A stretch of DNA of 64,000 bases from Labrenzia sp. THAF82 (GCF_009363435.1 NZ_CP045354.1:6290501-6354500); one strand, 5' to 3'; shown: positions 25,903 through 34,859, numbered from the stretch's first letter. A program made the numbers and translations. Notes: a model not told the origin generated them from the sequence alone.

Positions 25903-26823
25903 ATGCAAAATCTTTTGACAGACATCGCAACAGCAGCAGCTTCCAACCCCGACAAGGGCAGCGTGGCAACCTATATTCCCGAACTTGCGGACATCGATCC
26001 CAAGCAATTTGGAATTAGCGTCGCGCTGGCAAACGGGGACGTGTTCTGTGCAGGCGATGCTGACACGCCCTTTTCGATTCAGTCCGTGTCCAAGGTTTTT
26101 GCACTGGCCCTTGCGCTTGGGCACGTCGGCGATCAGTTGTGGAACCGGGTTGGCCGCGAACCCTCCGGCCTGTCGTTCGATTCAATCTTGCTGCTCGAGC
26201 GGGAGGACGGAATTCCGCGCAATCCGTTTATCAATGCCGGAGCCCTGGTGACGACAGACACCTACCTGTCCGGATCGTCACCACGCGAAGCACTGGCCGC
26301 ACTCTTGAGATTTATGCGCGCAGCTGCCGACGACGACAGCATCCACATCAATGAGGATGTCGCCAAATCGGAAATTGCGACAGGGCATCGAAACTTTTCG
26401 CTGGCCCACTATCTTGCGTCCCATGGCAACATGCGCAATCCCGTCGACAAGGTTCTCGGCACCTATTGCCATCAATGCGCGGTGGAAATGAGCTGCCGCC
26501 AACTGGCGCTCGCTGGACGTTTCCTGGTCGATTCTCCCGCCATGCCGACTCTTGTCTCTTTCGAACGTCGCCGGCGAATCAATGCACTCATGATGACTTG
26601 CGGCCACTATGACGGCTCCGGCGACTTTGCCTTTCGAGTTGGAATGCCCGGCAAGAGCGGTGTCGGAGGCGGCATTCTGGTCATTTCTCCAGGGCGTGCA
26701 GCAATTGCCGTTTGGTCACCCGGGCTGAACCGCTATGGCAATTCCAAACTGGGTACGGAAGCCATGGAATCCTTTGCGCACAGCACGGGTTGGTCCGTTT
26801 TCGGAGTGCCCCATCCGGGCTGA
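25903..26823 (+). CDS. glsA: Glutaminase
   Basis: A 306-aa serine-dependent glutaminase converting glutamine to glutamate and ammonia. The catalytic S-x-x-K is S61/K64 in SVSKVF, with NPFINAGAL near 108, GHRNFSLAHY near 165, TYCHQCAVE near 188, and the C-terminal GKSGVGGGIL. Length matches the bacterial family. The ribosome binding site is GGAAGGCAGAT. It stands alone, upstream of the sdh operon region. It may contribute to glutamate supply or acid tolerance. Confidence 0.95.
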   Translation: MQNLLTDIATAAASNPDKGSVATYIPELADIDPKQFGISVALANGDVFCAGDADTPFSIQSVSKVFALALALGHVGDQLWNRVGREPSGLSFDSILLLEREDGIPRNPFINAGALVTTDTYLSGSSPREALAALLRFMRAAADDDSIHINEDVAKSEIATGHRNFSLAHYLASHGNMRNPVDKVLGTYCHQCAVEMSCRQLALAGRFLVDSPAMPTLVSFERRRRINALMMTCGHYDGSGDFAFRVGMPGKSGVGGGILVISPGRAAIAVWSPGLNRYGNSKLGTEAMESFAHSTGWSVFGVPHPG

Positions 26824-27186
26824 GTATTCCACCTGATTGCGGTGACGCATTTAAACGACACAAACCGACATCGCACAAAAGATCCGGTTCCCGCCTGATC
26901 TCTTTCGTCGGTCACTTTTTGTCACCGTGTGAATTAAAACGATTCAGAAGTAGTCTCGGCTCGTTTTGGCCTTTAGGATATTTTGACGTTTGAAGGCGTT
27001 GGCGCTAGAACCCCTCTAGACAACGCTTTGATTTGCTTACGTTTGCGTAAACGTAAACTTGAGTGAAATGAGCTAAGGATGTCACATTTGCCTGCGTCGC
27101 TCAGTTGCCAATGCGATGCGTATCCAAAAGGCCGATGATGCATTCTTAGCTCATGTCGCTCTTGCGTCGTACGGGAGAGGAATTCC
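26824..27186. other. Intergenic region between glsA and sdhC
   Basis: No convincing gene on either strand. It contains the near-palindromic operator candidate at 27037-27056 and should hold the sdh promoter; TTGATT at 27028-27033 is a possible -35 box, but no clear -10 follows at standard spacing. Confidence 0.6.
27037..27056. promoter_or_regulatory. Near-palindromic operator candidate before sdhC
   Basis: TTACGTTTGCGTAAACGTAA has perfect 8-bp arms (TTACGTTT/AAACGTAA) around GCGT. It overlaps the AAACGTAAAC decamer (27049-27058) that also occurs upstream of sucA. It lies about 130 bp before the sdhC start, near a possible promoter. Confidence 0.55.
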
Positions 27187-27585
27187 ATGTCGAACGCCGA
27201 TCTGCGGGGCAACCGCCCGCTATCGCCCCATCTTCAGATTTATAAGCCTATTCTGACGATGGTCATGTCCATACTGCATCGTATCACCGGTGCAGCACTC
27301 TATTTCGGCACCATCCTTCTGGCATGGTGGCTCATTGCTGCAGCAGCCGGGCCGACCTATTTCGATTTCGTCAACGAGATTTACGGCTCAATCCTTGGCC
27401 GCCTGATCCTGTTCGGTTTCACCTGGGCGCTGGTTCATCACATGCTCGGTGGCCTTCGGCACTTTGTGTGGGATATGGGCGCTGGCTTTGGCAAGGACGC
27501 CCGTGAATGGCTCGCCAAGGCGACCATAGTTGGCTCTGTCTCGCTCACGCTGATCCTTTGGATCATCGGCTACATCGTTCGATAA
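27187..27585 (+). CDS. sdhC: Succinate dehydrogenase, cytochrome b556 subunit
   Basis: A 132-aa membrane anchor of complex II with three transmembrane helices. Family motifs are RPLSPHLQIYKP at about 10-21, SILHRITGAALY at about 28-39 (quinone-site Ser/Arg) and HHMLGGLRHFVWD near 82-94, with the haem-ligand His. Together with SdhD it binds haem b and ubiquinone. Good GGGAGAGGAATTCC ribosome binding site. First gene of sdhCDAB, 11 bp before sdhD. Confidence 0.96.
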   Translation: MSNADLRGNRPLSPHLQIYKPILTMVMSILHRITGAALYFGTILLAWWLIAAAAGPTYFDFVNEIYGSILGRLILFGFTWALVHHMLGGLRHFVWDMGAGFGKDAREWLAKATIVGSVSLTLILWIIGYIVR

Positions 27586-27596
27586 AGGAGAGCGTC

Positions 27597-27980
27597 ATGA
27601 CAGATATGCGCACACCCTTGAACAAGGTTCGCGGACTCGGATCGGCAAAGGAAGGCACAGACCATTTCTGGAAGCAGCGCCTGACAGCTGTCGCCAACGT
27701 GTTTCTGATTTCATTCTTTGTGATCCTGGTGATTTCGATGCAGGGTGCAAGCCACGGCGATGTGATCGAAACGCTCAAGAACCCGCTTGTATCCATTATC
27801 CTCCTCCTGGTGATCCTATCCGGCGTCTATCACATGAAACTCGGTATGCAGGTCATCATCGAGGACTATGTGCATGGCGAAGGCGTCAAGTTCCTGGCGC
27901 TTATGGCAAACATCTTCTTTTGCGCCTTTATCGGCTTCGGCTGCATTTTTGCAGTTCTTAAAATTGGCTTTGGAGGCTGA
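27597..27980 (+). CDS. sdhD: Succinate dehydrogenase, hydrophobic membrane anchor subunit
   Basis: A 127-aa three-helix membrane anchor. HFWKQRLTAVANVFL, then SGVYHMKLGMQVIIEDYVH with the haem-ligand His and the conserved Asp-Tyr of the quinone pocket. The AAAGGAGAGCGTC ribosome binding site fixes the MTDMRTPL start; an upstream in-frame extension lies inside sdhC. The end is 5 bp from sdhA. Confidence 0.95.
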   Translation: MTDMRTPLNKVRGLGSAKEGTDHFWKQRLTAVANVFLISFFVILVISMQGASHGDVIETLKNPLVSIILLLVILSGVYHMKLGMQVIIEDYVHGEGVKFLALMANIFFCAFIGFGCIFAVLKIGFGG

Positions 27981-27985
27981 CCCGA

Positions 27986-29812
27986 ATGGCCAACACGTAT
28001 GAATTTATCGACCACAAATATGATGTGGTCGTTGTTGGTGCCGGTGGCGCAGGCCTGCGCGCAACTCTCGGCATGGCTGAACAGGGACTTCGCACCGCCT
28101 GTATCACCAAGGTTTTCCCAACACGCTCGCATACCGTTGCCGCACAGGGCGGCATCGCCGCGTCATTGACAAACATGACGCCGGACTGCTGGGAATGGCA
28201 TATGTATGACACGGTCAAGGGTTCGGACTGGCTCGGGGACACCGATGCCATGGAGTACCTTGCCCGTGAAGCGCCCAAGGCGGTCTATGAACTTGAGCAC
28301 TACGGCGTGCCATTCTCGCGAACCGAAGATGGGCGTATCTACCAGCGCCCGTTTGGCGGGCACATGCAGAATTACGGTGAAGGCCCTCCCGTGCAGCGCA
28401 CCTGTGCGGCTGCCGACCGGACCGGTCATGCCATCCTGCACACGCTTTACGGCCAGTCTCTGCGCAACAACGCCGAGTTCTACATCGAGTATTTCGCGCT
28501 TGATCTGATCATGTCCGAGGACGGAGTTTGCCAGGGTGTGATTGCATGGAACCTCGACGACGGCACCATGCACCGCTTCTCAGCCAAGATGGTCGTGCTG
28601 GCGACCGGCGGCTACGGACGCGCTTATTTCTCAGCAACGTCTGCCCATACATGCACCGGCGACGGCGGCGGCATGGTGGCACGCGCGGGACTGCCGCTTC
28701 AGGATATGGAATTTGTGCAGTTCCACCCAACAGGGATCTACGGGTCCGGTTGCCTGATCACGGAAGGTGCCCGCGGTGAAGGCGGTTATCTCGTAAACTC
28801 CGAAGGTGAACGCTTCATGGAGCGTTATGCGCCTTCGGCCAAGGACTTGGCGTCGCGCGACGTTGTTTCACGCTGCATGACGATGGAGATCCGCGAAGGC
28901 CGCGGTGTCGGCAAGGACAACGATCACATCTTCCTGCATCTGGATCACCTGGATCCGGCGTTGCTGGCTGAACGTTTGCCGGGCATTTCGGAATCCGCGC
29001 GCATCTTTGCCGGTGTCGATGTCACAAAGGACCCGATCCCAGTCTTGCCGACTGTTCACTACAACATGGGTGGCATCCCGACCAATTATTGGGGTGAAGT
29101 TCTGAACGCGGATGGCGACAATCCGAACCGTATTCAGCAAGGTCTCATGGCTGTGGGAGAAGCAGGCTGCGCATCGGTTCACGGCGCCAACCGGCTTGGG
29201 TCCAACTCGCTTATCGACCTTGTGGTGTTCGGCCGTGCGGCTGCGATCAAGGCAGGTGAAGTCGTTGATCCGAAAGAAGCCGTTCCGACCCCGAGCGAAG
29301 CATCCTGCGACAAGATCATGGATCGTTTCGACACGCTACGGAACGCCAACGGGTCTATTGCTACGGCCGATCTTCGCGACAAGATGCAACGTGCCATGCA
29401 GGAAGACGCTGCCGTCTTCCGGACGCAGGAAAGTCTTGAAGCCGGGTGCACTCGCCTGAGCGAGATCTGGGGCGAAATGAAAGACCTGAAAGTCACCGAC
29501 CGGTCTTTGATCTGGAACTCCGATCTGGTGGAGACGCTGGAACTGGAAAATCTGATGGCCAACGCCATCACCACGGTCTATGGCGCGGAAGCCCGCAAGG
29601 AAAGCCGTGGTGCGCATGCGCGCGAGGACTTCAAGGACGGTCCTTTCTCCGGACGGAACGACGAAGAATGGCGCAAGCACACCCTGGCATGGGTCAATGA
29701 CGCGGGCGAGGTCAAACTGGACTATCGCCCTGTCGTTCTGGACCCGCTGACCACGCATGACGAAGGCGGGATCGACCCGAAGAAGATCGCGCCAAAGGCG
29801 CGCGTCTACTAA
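27986..29812 (+). CDS. sdhA: Succinate dehydrogenase flavoprotein subunit
   Basis: 608 aa. It oxidises succinate to fumarate and carries covalent FAD. FAD-binding VVVGAGGAGLRA is at about residues 15-26, and the His that links FAD is in RSHTVAAQGG at about 48-57. FHPTGIYGSGCLITEGARGE near 245-264 and RYAPSAKDLASRD near 276-288 line the active site; YNMGGIPTNY and the HGANRLGSNSL segment follow. Length is standard. Its ribosome binding site (GGAGG) lies in the last codons of sdhD. A FkbM methyltransferase gene, not sdhB, comes next. Confidence 0.97.
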   Translation: MANTYEFIDHKYDVVVVGAGGAGLRATLGMAEQGLRTACITKVFPTRSHTVAAQGGIAASLTNMTPDCWEWHMYDTVKGSDWLGDTDAMEYLAREAPKAVYELEHYGVPFSRTEDGRIYQRPFGGHMQNYGEGPPVQRTCAAADRTGHAILHTLYGQSLRNNAEFYIEYFALDLIMSEDGVCQGVIAWNLDDGTMHRFSAKMVVLATGGYGRAYFSATSAHTCTGDGGGMVARAGLPLQDMEFVQFHPTGIYGSGCLITEGARGEGGYLVNSEGERFMERYAPSAKDLASRDVVSRCMTMEIREGRGVGKDNDHIFLHLDHLDPALLAERLPGISESARIFAGVDVTKDPIPVLPTVHYNMGGIPTNYWGEVLNADGDNPNRIQQGLMAVGEAGCASVHGANRLGSNSLIDLVVFGRAAAIKAGEVVDPKEAVPTPSEASCDKIMDRFDTLRNANGSIATADLRDKMQRAMQEDAAVFRTQESLEAGCTRLSEIWGEMKDLKVTDRSLIWNSDLVETLELENLMANAITTVYGAEARKESRGAHAREDFKDGPFSGRNDEEWRKHTLAWVNDAGEVKLDYRPVVLDPLTTHDEGGIDPKKIAPKARVY

Positions 29813-29824
29813 GGAAGCAGCACG

Positions 29825-30676
29825 TTGAGCGAGGCGGCAACTCTCCTGGACACAAGCAGTCCGTTCGGCACCTACAGGGCCGAGCGGCTGGTTCGTGCCG
29901 CCTGGCGTCTGGCCGACCGGCACGACCTGTCCCGGGGATTGCGCAAGCGTATTCGCGCCTTGGTCGCAAGGGTTTTCAAAGGACCTTATGACCTGGAGGC
30001 TGACGGCCTGAAATTCCGGATCTATCCGGGTGAGAACTACGACGACCGTAAGATATTGGCCAAGGGGCGGTTGCCCGAACGCGAAGAACACAAGCTGATC
30101 GAACCGTTGCTTGGACCCGGCAAAACATTCGTCGACGTTGGAGCAAATATCGGTTCCTACGCGATTTTTGCCGCTCGTCATGGATCCAAGGTTGTCGCGA
30201 TAGAAGCCAACCCTCAAACGGCTTCCAAGCTCAGCTTCAATGTCTTCGCCAATGCTCTGGACGGTATCACGGTAATCAATTCAGCTGTCGGTCCGCGCGA
30301 AGACACGTTGCCGCTTTGGCATGAACCCAGCAATTGCGGGTTCGCCACCTTTGTGAAGGATTTGACCACCGGCGAATGGGCTGGTGACTGGTCAAAGACC
30401 TTCGTCAAGGTCAGGCCGTTGACCGCTATCGCGGACGACCAGAGACTTGAGAGAATCGACCTCCTGAAAGTGGATGTTGAAGGGTTCGAAGACCGGGTGG
30501 TGCTCCCCTTCCTGAGGCACGCGGACAAGCCACTCTGGCCCCGCGTGATCCTGCTTGAAACGAATTGCCGGCCTTATTGGACCGAGGACTGTCTGAGCGA
30601 ATTGGCAGACCGAGGGTACGAGATCACCGGCCAGACGAATGACAACATGGTCCTTGAGCTTAAAGAAGAAGCTTGA
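29825..30676 (+). CDS. FkbM-family SAM-dependent methyltransferase
   Basis: 283 aa. The SAM-binding motif FVDVGANIGSYAIFAARHG is at about residues 102-120, followed by VVAIEANPQ and the family's LLKVDVEGFE near 216-225, all typical of FkbM methyltransferases, which O-methylate sugars, polyketides or other small molecules. It begins with TTG preceded by AAGGAAGCAGCACG, 12 bp after sdhA, and ends 50 bp before sdhB, so it is embedded in the sdh operon. Its acceptor is unknown and no glycan or secondary-metabolite genes are nearby. Codon use looks like its neighbours, so a recent transfer is not evident. Confidence 0.9.
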   Translation: MSEAATLLDTSSPFGTYRAERLVRAAWRLADRHDLSRGLRKRIRALVARVFKGPYDLEADGLKFRIYPGENYDDRKILAKGRLPEREEHKLIEPLLGPGKTFVDVGANIGSYAIFAARHGSKVVAIEANPQTASKLSFNVFANALDGITVINSAVGPREDTLPLWHEPSNCGFATFVKDLTTGEWAGDWSKTFVKVRPLTAIADDQRLERIDLLKVDVEGFEDRVVLPFLRHADKPLWPRVILLETNCRPYWTEDCLSELADRGYEITGQTNDNMVLELKEEA

Positions 30677-30726
30677 AGACACTCAGGCCCAGGACGCGAA
30701 CCGGGCCCAACGCGGAGCAGTAACAA

Positions 30727-31509
30727 ATGGTTCAGCTGACGCTTCCTCGGAACTCTCAGGTGACGGAAGGCAAGGTGTGGGACAAGCCGGAGGGGGCGAC
30801 CAACCTGCGTGAATACCGCATCTATCGTTGGAATCCGGATGATGGACGCAACCCGCGTGTCGACACGTATTTTGTCGACGCGGACAATTGCGGGCCGATG
30901 GTTCTGGACGGACTTATCTATATCAAGAACAAGATCGACCCGACGCTGACATTCCGACGCTCCTGCCGTGAAGGCATCTGTGGTTCCTGCGCGATGAATA
31001 TCGATGGCACCAACACCTTGGCCTGCACCAAGGGTACAGATGAAATTGCCGGAGATGTGGTCAAGATCTACCCGCTTCCACATATGGCAGTGGTCAAGGA
31101 CCTGGTGCCGGACCTGACACGTTTCTATGCCCAGCACCGATCCATTGAACCCTGGCTACAGACCGTTTCGCCAGCACCTGAAAAGGAATGGCGCCAATCC
31201 CATGAGGACCGCGTCAAGCTGGACGGCCTTTATGAGTGCATTCTGTGTGCTTGTTGCTCAACGTCGTGCCCGAGCTATTGGTGGAACGGTGACCGGTATC
31301 TCGGCCCGGCCATTCTGCTTCAGGCCTATCGCTGGCTGATTGACAGCCGCGATGAAGCAACAGGCGAGCGGCTCGACAATCTGGAAGACCCGTTCCGACT
31401 GTACCGTTGCCACACGATCATGAACTGCTCCCAGGCCTGCCCGAAAGGCTTGAACCCGGCAAAGGCAATCGCCGAAATCAAGAAAATGATGGTGGAACGG
31501 CGGGTCTGA
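30727..31509 (+). CDS. sdhB: Succinate dehydrogenase iron-sulfur subunit
   Basis: 260 aa. It carries electrons from FAD to the quinone. The [2Fe-2S] ligands are in CREGICGSCAMNIDG at about 79-93 plus a later Cys, the [4Fe-4S] ligands in CILCACCSTSCPSYW near 170-184, and the [3Fe-4S] ligands in CHTIMNCSQACPKG near 225-238. Length is standard for alphaproteobacteria. It ends the operon, 24 bp before a strong terminator. Confidence 0.97.
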   Translation: MVQLTLPRNSQVTEGKVWDKPEGATNLREYRIYRWNPDDGRNPRVDTYFVDADNCGPMVLDGLIYIKNKIDPTLTFRRSCREGICGSCAMNIDGTNTLACTKGTDEIAGDVVKIYPLPHMAVVKDLVPDLTRFYAQHRSIEPWLQTVSPAPEKEWRQSHEDRVKLDGLYECILCACCSTSCPSYWWNGDRYLGPAILLQAYRWLIDSRDEATGERLDNLEDPFRLYRCHTIMNCSQACPKGLNPAKAIAEIKKMMVERRV

Positions 31510-31532
31510 CCTTAGCTGATTACCTGAACTTT

Positions 31533-31561
31533 AAAGGCCGTCCAATGGACGGCCTTTTTAT
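31533..31561 (+). terminator. Rho-independent terminator of the sdh operon
   Basis: AAAGGCCGTCC and GGACGGCCTTT form an 11-bp stem with loop AAT, followed by a T-rich TTATTT tract. It fits the end of sdhB on the plus strand. Confidence 0.9.
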
Positions 31562-31831
31562 TTGCGGACCACCGATGTTGTGTTGCGTCCTGCTCCGGTG
31601 AGCGAAGACCGCTTTAGGGCGTCGATAGTTCCCCATCGGAGCAAAAATCCAAGCCTTTATTCGATGAAGCTGTGATTGCAGTCACAGCAAAACAAATCGT
31701 GTGCCGTGATAGTTAGTCACTGCTTAGAAAACGTTAAAATACTTATAATTCAAATAGTTACGCCAGCCTCGTCAAAGCAGACACTTGATGTGGGCCAAAT
31801 TGTTCCAGCAAACCACTCAAGGCTGAAACCC

Positions 31832-32665
31832 ATGCAGGAATTTTGGAAACATCCCGCGCTGTCCTATCTGCAAACCTCGTTCTTTCAACACCACTCGAAT
31901 ATGTACCCCGCAGATTATGGCAGTCATTACAAATCTTTGCCTGTCCCCGTCGGCAGCTCGGTTATTCGGGTGGCGGTGAATGGATACCGATCCAACTACA
32001 CGAGTGCACGCAAAGCCGAATGCAACGCGCTTCTCAGGGTTGTCCGAAAATTCTGCGACCAGCCAGGAAGCGCCTATCAACAAGCAGGAGAATGGACCCG
32101 CACCTGTCAGGCCCGCGTCGTCTCCTGTTTTGCTGGCCAAGGCTTGCCGGAGGAAATTTCCCTGCTGTGTTGCCTCGCTGTCGAAAGCAAATACAAAACT
32201 ATTGGCGAGTTGCCGCAATGGGCCTGGGCAAATTTCGGCATGGACTGCGTCGGCTTCGTCAGTAGCTATCTGATCGCTCTGGGCCAATTTCAAAAGATGG
32301 TGACATATATTCCGAAGTACAAATTCATTGCCGATGTTGCCAGATCCGTCGATGATATCAAGTATGACAACGCCATCCTTTGGGCCGATGTTGAAGGCGG
32401 TAATGCGAAGGTTCGTCGAAATCCCGGGAACAAGTCACACATCGCTATCGTGGAGTGCTGGGAACAATACGGCAGCACCCTCTACGTGGCGCAATCGGCC
32501 AGTTCAAAGAAGGGTGTCGACTTTGACCGGGTTTATGAAATTGTGCAGGAGCCCAAGTCCAGCCAACGGGACCGCGCCTATTGGAAAATCCGCCCGAAGG
32601 GATCCTATACGACCAGCAAAGTGGTGATTACAAAATCCATTCCGATTTTTGCCGGCTCAAACTGA
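31832..32665 (+). CDS. Orphan protein with NlpC/P60-like cysteine-peptidase features
   Basis: 277 aa, not assigned to a named family. Residues 133-150 read WANFGMDCVGFVSSYLIA, matching the DCSGF-type catalytic Cys helix of NlpC/P60 and CHAP peptidases (C139), and KSHIAIVECW has a His (H203) in the strand context of their catalytic His. The N-terminal 130 residues are unlike known cell-wall binding domains and contain eight Cys. No signal peptide or membrane segment is seen. I start at MQEFWKHP (AAGG 10 bases upstream); a TTG 52 codons earlier lies in AT-rich DNA and is unlikely. Convergent with the next orphan gene, ending 16 bp from it. A peptidoglycan amidase or toxin-like effector is possible but not shown. 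Confidence 0.65.
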   Translation: MQEFWKHPALSYLQTSFFQHHSNMYPADYGSHYKSLPVPVGSSVIRVAVNGYRSNYTSARKAECNALLRVVRKFCDQPGSAYQQAGEWTRTCQARVVSCFAGQGLPEEISLLCCLAVESKYKTIGELPQWAWANFGMDCVGFVSSYLIALGQFQKMVTYIPKYKFIADVARSVDDIKYDNAILWADVEGGNAKVRRNPGNKSHIAIVECWEQYGSTLYVAQSASSKKGVDFDRVYEIVQEPKSSQRDRAYWKIRPKGSYTTSKVVITKSIPIFAGSN

Positions 32666-32681
32666 TTGAATACGCCGAGAA

Positions 32682-33842
32682 CTACTCTCGCCAGTCCCAT
32701 TTGCCTTTGAGATCGGATTTGTCGATCGCCAGTCCGGCGATTTCACCGTGCGTGTCGGTTGAGACCTTGACGTATTCCCTGGACTGCCAGACCGGATAGC
32801 CCCCCTTGATGATATCAACACCGATCTTGATCGTCTTGTAATCGAGATCCCGCTTGGCGACCGAGCCACCAATGGCATAGCCTTGCTCGTAGACACCGGC
32901 TGTTTGAGAGTTTGTCAGAACCAATCCGAACCCGATGGTCCGGCCTTGGCGGCTGGGGATCATGGCAGCTGTCGTTCTTGAAGACGCCTTCATTCGTCCC
33001 AGTTGTACCGTCGCTGGCAAAAGCTCTCCCGTTCGGTCCTTCTTGGTGATGTTCCGCGGATCTTTCGGATTAGACCCGCTGAATTTGACTTCTTCCTGCT
33101 TGAAACGGATCCGAGGATCATATCCCCATTCATCAATGCGTATGGCCACGTTGAAGTCAGTGCCGTCCGGTTCTGGAATGCCTTCGATCTGCAAGATGAG
33201 TTCATTGCCCGAGGATGGCGTCAAGCGCCATTTGGGCTTTGCGTAATACCAAGCGTTTTGTGTGCCAAACGGGATCAGCTTTGTCTTTTCGTACCAGAAC
33301 CCGACACCTGCCCCAAGACTCGGAAGGCACGGAAAAATGTAGTACTTCTGAGGATCGCGATTTTTCAGATAATCCTTGTCGAGTATGTTTTCCGACTCGC
33401 CAACAAGGATGTTGAACGCGGTCTTGAATTCGTTCGAACCCGCGATCTGCTCGATGTTTTCCTGGTTCTTTAAGTAAGCGCTGATGATGGGCCTGAGCTT
33501 AGGCATCAAGGTGGTGAGGCCTGCAGCCATTTCGACTTTCTTTTTTGAAATCCACTCCGTACCCAGCGACGCTTGCCAGTCATAACCACCATCGCTGAGA
33601 CTCAGCGACTTGAAGTGTTCGAAATCTCGAACACCGCGCATAAAAACAAGCGAGGGTGCGTCGAGATGCGCTTGAGCCATTGCACCCACTCTTGCGCCGA
33701 CGATCAGTGCATCCAGCCGGTCCCGTTTTCCTGAAAGGCTCCAGAGGGCGCATGCCGTCCCCGAACCGCCGAGGATAAATGAAGCGTTTGCACCACCGAC
33801 CGTAAATCCGGCCCAAACATCCGCGAATGTGTTTTTGCTCAC
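32682..33842 (-). CDS. Orphan protein of unknown function with Gly/Ala-rich N-terminal segment
   Basis: 386 aa, not recognised. The first 70 residues are Gly/Ala-rich and moderately hydrophobic (WAGFTVGGANASFILGGSG, VGARVGAMAQAH), with repeated G-x-x-x-G spacing that could insert in or pack against a membrane. The middle is helical and charged, and the C-terminal 200 residues look like beta strands with polar loops. There is no classical signal peptide. GTG at 33842 (or TTG one codon earlier) follows GAGGTTTC. It is convergent with the peptidase-like gene and isolated from housekeeping genes by about 400 bp of AT-richer DNA. A paired function with its neighbour is only suggested by position. 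Confidence 0.6.
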   Translation of the reverse strand: MSKNTFADVWAGFTVGGANASFILGGSGTACALWSLSGKRDRLDALIVGARVGAMAQAHLDAPSLVFMRGVRDFEHFKSLSLSDGGYDWQASLGTEWISKKKVEMAAGLTTLMPKLRPIISAYLKNQENIEQIAGSNEFKTAFNILVGESENILDKDYLKNRDPQKYYIFPCLPSLGAGVGFWYEKTKLIPFGTQNAWYYAKPKWRLTPSSGNELILQIEGIPEPDGTDFNVAIRIDEWGYDPRIRFKQEEVKFSGSNPKDPRNITKKDRTGELLPATVQLGRMKASSRTTAAMIPSRQGRTIGFGLVLTNSQTAGVYEQGYAIGGSVAKRDLDYKTIKIGVDIIKGGYPVWQSREYVKVSTDTHGEIAGLAIDKSDLKGKWDWRE

Positions 33843-34250
33843 CAAGAAACCTCAAAAAATGATCACCAGATCTGCCAGAAAACTCTGGCATGCTCCTCAC
33901 AAGAAAAAGTAGAGAAAAATCCACTTAAACCTTATGCGTGGAGTGAAATCAGAAGTAACAGCCTTTCAATAGCAACAAACTTCCACTCATCAGGCGTTAA
34001 TACTGAAAAAAGATCAGATTTCGCGCCGAAACACAAGCCTCCAAGACACCGGTAAAAATTGTAACTGAAGAGAAAATCTTAATATGCTGCACAAATATTC
34101 GTGAATACGCCGTGGTTGTTCCAGTTGTCTTTCACGCTGCTCAATAATGCAGCTTCGATTTTTTTGATTGCACGCTGATAACAGCTATTTTGGACACGAA
34201 AGCCGGGCCTCCGGACAGGACAAATGACAGCTGGAGAAAGCCCGCATATT
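33843..34250. other. AT-richer intergenic region
   Basis: About 400 bp without a supportable gene on either strand; all frames are short. It must contain the promoter of the minus-strand orphan gene, but no -35/-10 pair stands out. With the region at 31.56-31.83 kb it brackets the two orphan genes in AT-richer DNA than the flanks. Confidence 0.6.
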
Positions 34251-34859
34251 TCAGAATTGCGTTCGGGCCTTCAGCGCCTGTGCAAGTGTACCTTCATCCA
34301 AATAATCGAGTTCCCCACCAACCGGCACTCCGTGTGCCAACCTGGTGACATTGACCTCAAGATGTGAAAGCTGATCCATGATGTAGTGGGCTGTCGTCTG
34401 GCCCTCTACCGTTGCGTTGATCGCAAGAATGATTTCGCTCAACGGCTCATTTGTGCAGCGATCTATCAGGGTCGCCAGGTTGAGATCGTCCGGACCGACC
34501 CCGTCAAGCGGAGAGAGAGTGCCGCCAAGTACATGGTAGCGGGCATTGACAGCTCCGGCGCGTTCCAGAGCCCACAGGTCTGCAACATCTTCGACAACGA
34601 CCAGAACCGACTGATCGCGTTTGGGATCAGCGCAGATAGTGCAGGGATCCGACGTGTCGACCGTTCCGCATGTGCTGCAAATACCGATTTCGCTGACCGC
34701 GACACCCATGGCCTCTGCCAGCGGGACCAACAGCTGGTCCTTTTTCTTGATGAGATGAAGTGCAGCGCGGCGCGCCGATCGTGGTCCGAGGCCCGGCAGT
34801 TTTGCGAGCAGCTGGATCAGCCGCTCGATTTCCGGCCCCGCAACACTTTTCTGCGCCAT
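34251..34859 (-). CDS. recR: Recombination mediator RecR
   Basis: A 202-aa RecR: an N-terminal helix-hairpin-helix (LPGLGPRSARRAALHLI), a zinc finger with Cys in CSTCGTVDTSDPCTIC at about 59-74, and a Toprim domain (LVVVEDVADLWALE and the conserved LGGTLSPLDGVGP). It loads RecA at gaps with RecFO. It is 18 bp downstream of ybaB, in the usual dnaX-ybaB-recR order. Confidence 0.97.
   Translation of the reverse strand: MAQKSVAGPEIERLIQLLAKLPGLGPRSARRAALHLIKKKDQLLVPLAEAMGVAVSEIGICSTCGTVDTSDPCTICADPKRDQSVLVVVEDVADLWALERAGAVNARYHVLGGTLSPLDGVGPDDLNLATLIDRCTNEPLSEIILAINATVEGQTTAHYIMDQLSHLEVNVTRLAHGVPVGGELDYLDEGTLAQALKARTQF

Noticed and set aside
31676..31831. TTG start extending the peptidase-like orphan by 52 residues
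   Set aside because: The added segment lies in AT-rich DNA without a ribosome binding site and has no signal peptide or domain character.
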